From Hongsoonwoonella zoysiae (GTDB lineage Bacteria; Pseudomonadota; Alphaproteobacteria; Rhizobiales; Stappiaceae): a stretch of 64,000 nucleotides of DNA. The stretch covers positions 1,555,736-1,619,735 of the forward strand of contig NZ_JABRXF010000001.1 of assembly GCF_013266695.1 (NCBI RefSeq), in the 5' to 3' direction. The notes beneath the pieces were generated by a model. The model was not told the DNA's origin. It ran no database searches and worked only from the letters and a program-made list of their open reading frames with translations. Below, one piece after another: positions 62,391-64,000 of this stretch. Each line of letters begins with the position of its first letter. Positions within the stretch are counted from its first letter, which is position 1. The position numbers and the translations under genes were made by a program.

Positions 62391-63344
62391 TCAGAACGGG
62401 CTGTCGGGGAAGTAATAGCTTTCGGCGTTTTCCGGCGTGATCAGCACCGAGCCGATGATGAACCGGCCGGAAACGGGCGCGTTTGAAACGAACTTCAGCG
62501 CCGTCATCTCGATCGCCGAGGCGATCATAGCCGGCGGATAGGTGACATTCACCGGGATCATCCTGTCGCCGTCCATGACGCGCTTGATCATTTCCTTCAT
62601 GCCGGCGCCGCCCAGCACCCACATCTCCTCGGCGCGGTCGGCCTGGTTGATGGCTTCCAGCACGCCCACGGCCATGTCGTCGTCGGACGCCCAGACCGCG
62701 TCGATCTCGGGATATTTCGACAGGAAATCCTGCATCACGGTAAAGGCGTCGTCACGGTTCCAGTTGCCGTGCTCCATGCCGAGGATCTCGATGCCGCTAC
62801 CCTCGAGTGCTGCCTGAAAGGCTTCCACGCGTTCGTTGTCGATGGTGGTGGGAATGCCGCGCAAAACCACGATCTTGCCGCCGTCCGGCAATTGCTGCCT
62901 GAAATATTCGCCCGCCACCCGGCCGAAGCCCGGGTTGTCGCCGGCGACATAAAGGTCCTCGATGCCGTCTTCGGACAGTCCGCGGTCGACGACGGTCACC
63001 CATTTGCCGGCTTCCGCCACGCGTTTCACCGGCCCTGTCAGCGGGTCGGATTCGAACGGCAGCACGACGAGCGCGTCGATGTCGCGGGTGGCCATCATGT
63101 CCTCGATGTCGCTCACCTGCTTGCCGGGGTCGCTGGCGGTCGCCAGAACGAAGTCGAGCTGCGGATAGGCTTCTTCCAGCCGGTTCACCGCTTCCTGCGC
63201 GTGGTAGTTCATGCCGCCCGCCCAGCCGTGCGTCGCCGCCGGGATCGACACCCCGATCACCGAGGTTTCCTGCGCCGCCGCCGATGCCGGCAAGGCGAGT
63301 GCCGTCACGACCGCCAGGGCCTTGAATGCGTTTGTCACTCCCAT
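62391..63344 (-). CDS. Sugar-type ABC transporter binding protein (RbsB-like)
   Basis: A 317-residue periplasmic binding protein of the ribose/galactose class. Signal peptide MGVTNAFKALAVVTALALPASAAA. Landmarks are WAGGMNYHAQEAVNRL, DIDALVVLPFESDPL, VTVVDRGL and WASDDDMAVGVLEAI. It follows the permease gene by 71 bases on the minus strand and ends at a strong terminator, so here the binding protein is the last gene. The sugar is unknown. Confidence 0.87.
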   Translation of the reverse strand: MGVTNAFKALAVVTALALPASAAAQETSVIGVSIPAATHGWAGGMNYHAQEAVNRLEEAYPQLDFVLATASDPGKQVSDIEDMMATRDIDALVVLPFESDPLTGPVKRVAEAGKWVTVVDRGLSEDGIEDLYVAGDNPGFGRVAGEYFRQQLPDGGKIVVLRGIPTTIDNERVEAFQAALEGSGIEILGMEHGNWNRDDAFTVMQDFLSKYPEIDAVWASDDDMAVGVLEAINQADRAEEMWVLGGAGMKEMIKRVMDGDRMIPVNVTYPPAMIASAIEMTALKFVSNAPVSGRFIIGSVLITPENAESYYFPDSPF

Positions 63345-63415
63345 CGCGTTTCTCCCTCTGTTGCCCTGTCCCGTTTCGAACAGGCGGTTTGGCCATCAGG
63401 TGACGGGTCCGTCAC

Positions 63416-64000
63416 CTATCGTGTCGCCTTCTTCTGGCGTTGCAGAACGACGGCCAAAATGATGATCACGCCCTGGATCGCCCCGTTGAGGTAGGGGCTG
63501 ACGAGGTCCGTGAGATTGAGGATGTTTTCGATCAGGTTGAGGATCAGCACGCCGATAACGGTGCCCCACACGCGCCCGAAGCCGCCTTTCAGCACCGTAC
63601 CGCCGATGATCACCGCCGCGATCGCTTCAAGCTCCCACAGCACGCCGGTCGAGCTTGAGGCGGAGCCGAGGCGCGGCACATACATGATCGTGGCAACGCC
63701 CACGAGCACGCCGAGAAGCACATAGCCGGCAAGCCGTGCACGGTCGACGTGGACGGCGGAATAGCGCGCCACTTGTTCGTTGGAGCCGATCGCCGCGCAG
63801 TGCCGCCCGAAGGCCGTATGCCGCATGACGATCTCACCGAGCGCCGCAATCGCCAGGAACACGATGATCGGCCAGGCGATGCCGAAGATGCCGTCGTAAT
63901 AGACGGGGCGGTAAACCTCGCGGACGCTGAAATTGAGCGAAAGCGTGCCCCCGTCGGCAAGCCAGGTGACGAGCGAGCGGAAGATGCCCATGCTGCCGAG
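63416..64000 (-). CDS. Sugar ABC transporter permease (RbsC-like), partial
   Basis: The C-terminal part of a BPD_transp_2 family permease; the gene continues beyond the window edge at 64000, and the ATG at 63991 is probably internal. The visible 191 residues have about five hydrophobic helices and the family stretch RHTAFGRHCAAIGSNEQVARYSAVHVDR, then AIAAVIIGGTVLKGGFGRVWGTVIGVL. It is upstream of the binding-protein gene in the same operon. Confidence 0.87.
   Translation of the reverse strand, partial: LGSMGIFRSLVTWLADGGTLSLNFSVREVYRPVYYDGIFGIAWPIIVFLAIAALGEIVMRHTAFGRHCAAIGSNEQVARYSAVHVDRARLAGYVLLGVLVGVATIMYVPRLGSASSSTGVLWELEAIAAVIIGGTVLKGGFGRVWGTVIGVLILNLIENILNLTDLVSPYLNGAIQGVIIILAVVLQRQKKATR

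Overview
This 64 kb window of about 60% GC chromosomal DNA comes from an alphaproteobacterium, most likely a free-living, salt-tolerant member of the Rhizobiales (Hyphomicrobiales). The evidence is the C4-pathway 5-aminolevulinate synthase (HemA), an alphaproteobacterial glycerol ABC transporter with a DUF2160 subunit, an Ehu/Doe ectoine system, and palindromic intergenic repeats of the kind common in this order. I cannot name the genus. I saw no rRNA or tRNA genes, insertion sequences, prophage or CRISPR arrays.

Layout. 0.25-3.5 kb: zinc uptake (zur-znuB-znuC divergent from znuA across a two-site Zur operator region). 3.6-12.3 kb: glycerol uptake and oxidation (glpV-S-T-P-Q-U divergent from glpR-glpD). 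12.4-17.7 kb: a TPR methyltransferase, then a LysR regulator divergent from two tandem GST-like genes and a PNPOx-reductase-ferredoxin fusion. 18.3-20.1 kb: a small protein coupled to a chemoreceptor. 20.8-26.7 kb: a DSF-type quorum-sensing cluster, consisting of an RpfC-like hybrid kinase, an RpfF-like crotonase (DSF synthase) and, in the place of RpfG, a receiver-PAS-GGDEF-EAL protein. AT-rich non-coding spacers lie around this signalling block. 27.9-32.3 kb: a PhnD-C-E-E type transporter with a HAD phosphatase. 32.4-34.1 kb: a Na/Pi-cotransporter-like protein. 34.1-39.0 kb: a cyclic-nucleotide module (Crp-like regulator, FecR-domain protein, CHASE2-cyclase) with two perfect TGTGA-N6-TCACA sites, followed by a homocysteine methyltransferase family gene. 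39.2-42.6 kb: hemA under a perfect FNR/FixK-type palindrome, DUF4202, NnrU and a TlpA-like thioredoxin. 42.6-55.9 kb: ectoine uptake and catabolism (gntR-doeB-doeA divergent from ehuBCDA-eutB-eutC-M24-doeX-doeC-doeD). 56.2-60.5 kb: an adaptor/FtsX-like/ATPase exporter. 60.6-62.2 kb: a BCCT carrier with a coupled 43-residue membrane protein. 62.4-64.0 kb: the start of a sugar-type ABC importer that leaves the window.

How it fits together. Much of the window is solute import and catabolism (zinc, glycerol, phosphonate/phosphate-type compounds, ectoine, betaine-type compounds, a sugar), interleaved with second-messenger signalling. Three operons that begin with a binding-protein gene (glpV, phnD, ehuB) carry a GC-rich hairpin directly after that gene, which would favour excess binding protein over membrane components. 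The most unusual locus is the rpf cluster: its gene order matches the convergent Xanthomonas arrangement, but the HD-GYP output is replaced by GGDEF-EAL. Gene identities come from motif and family recognition by eye; no database search was run.
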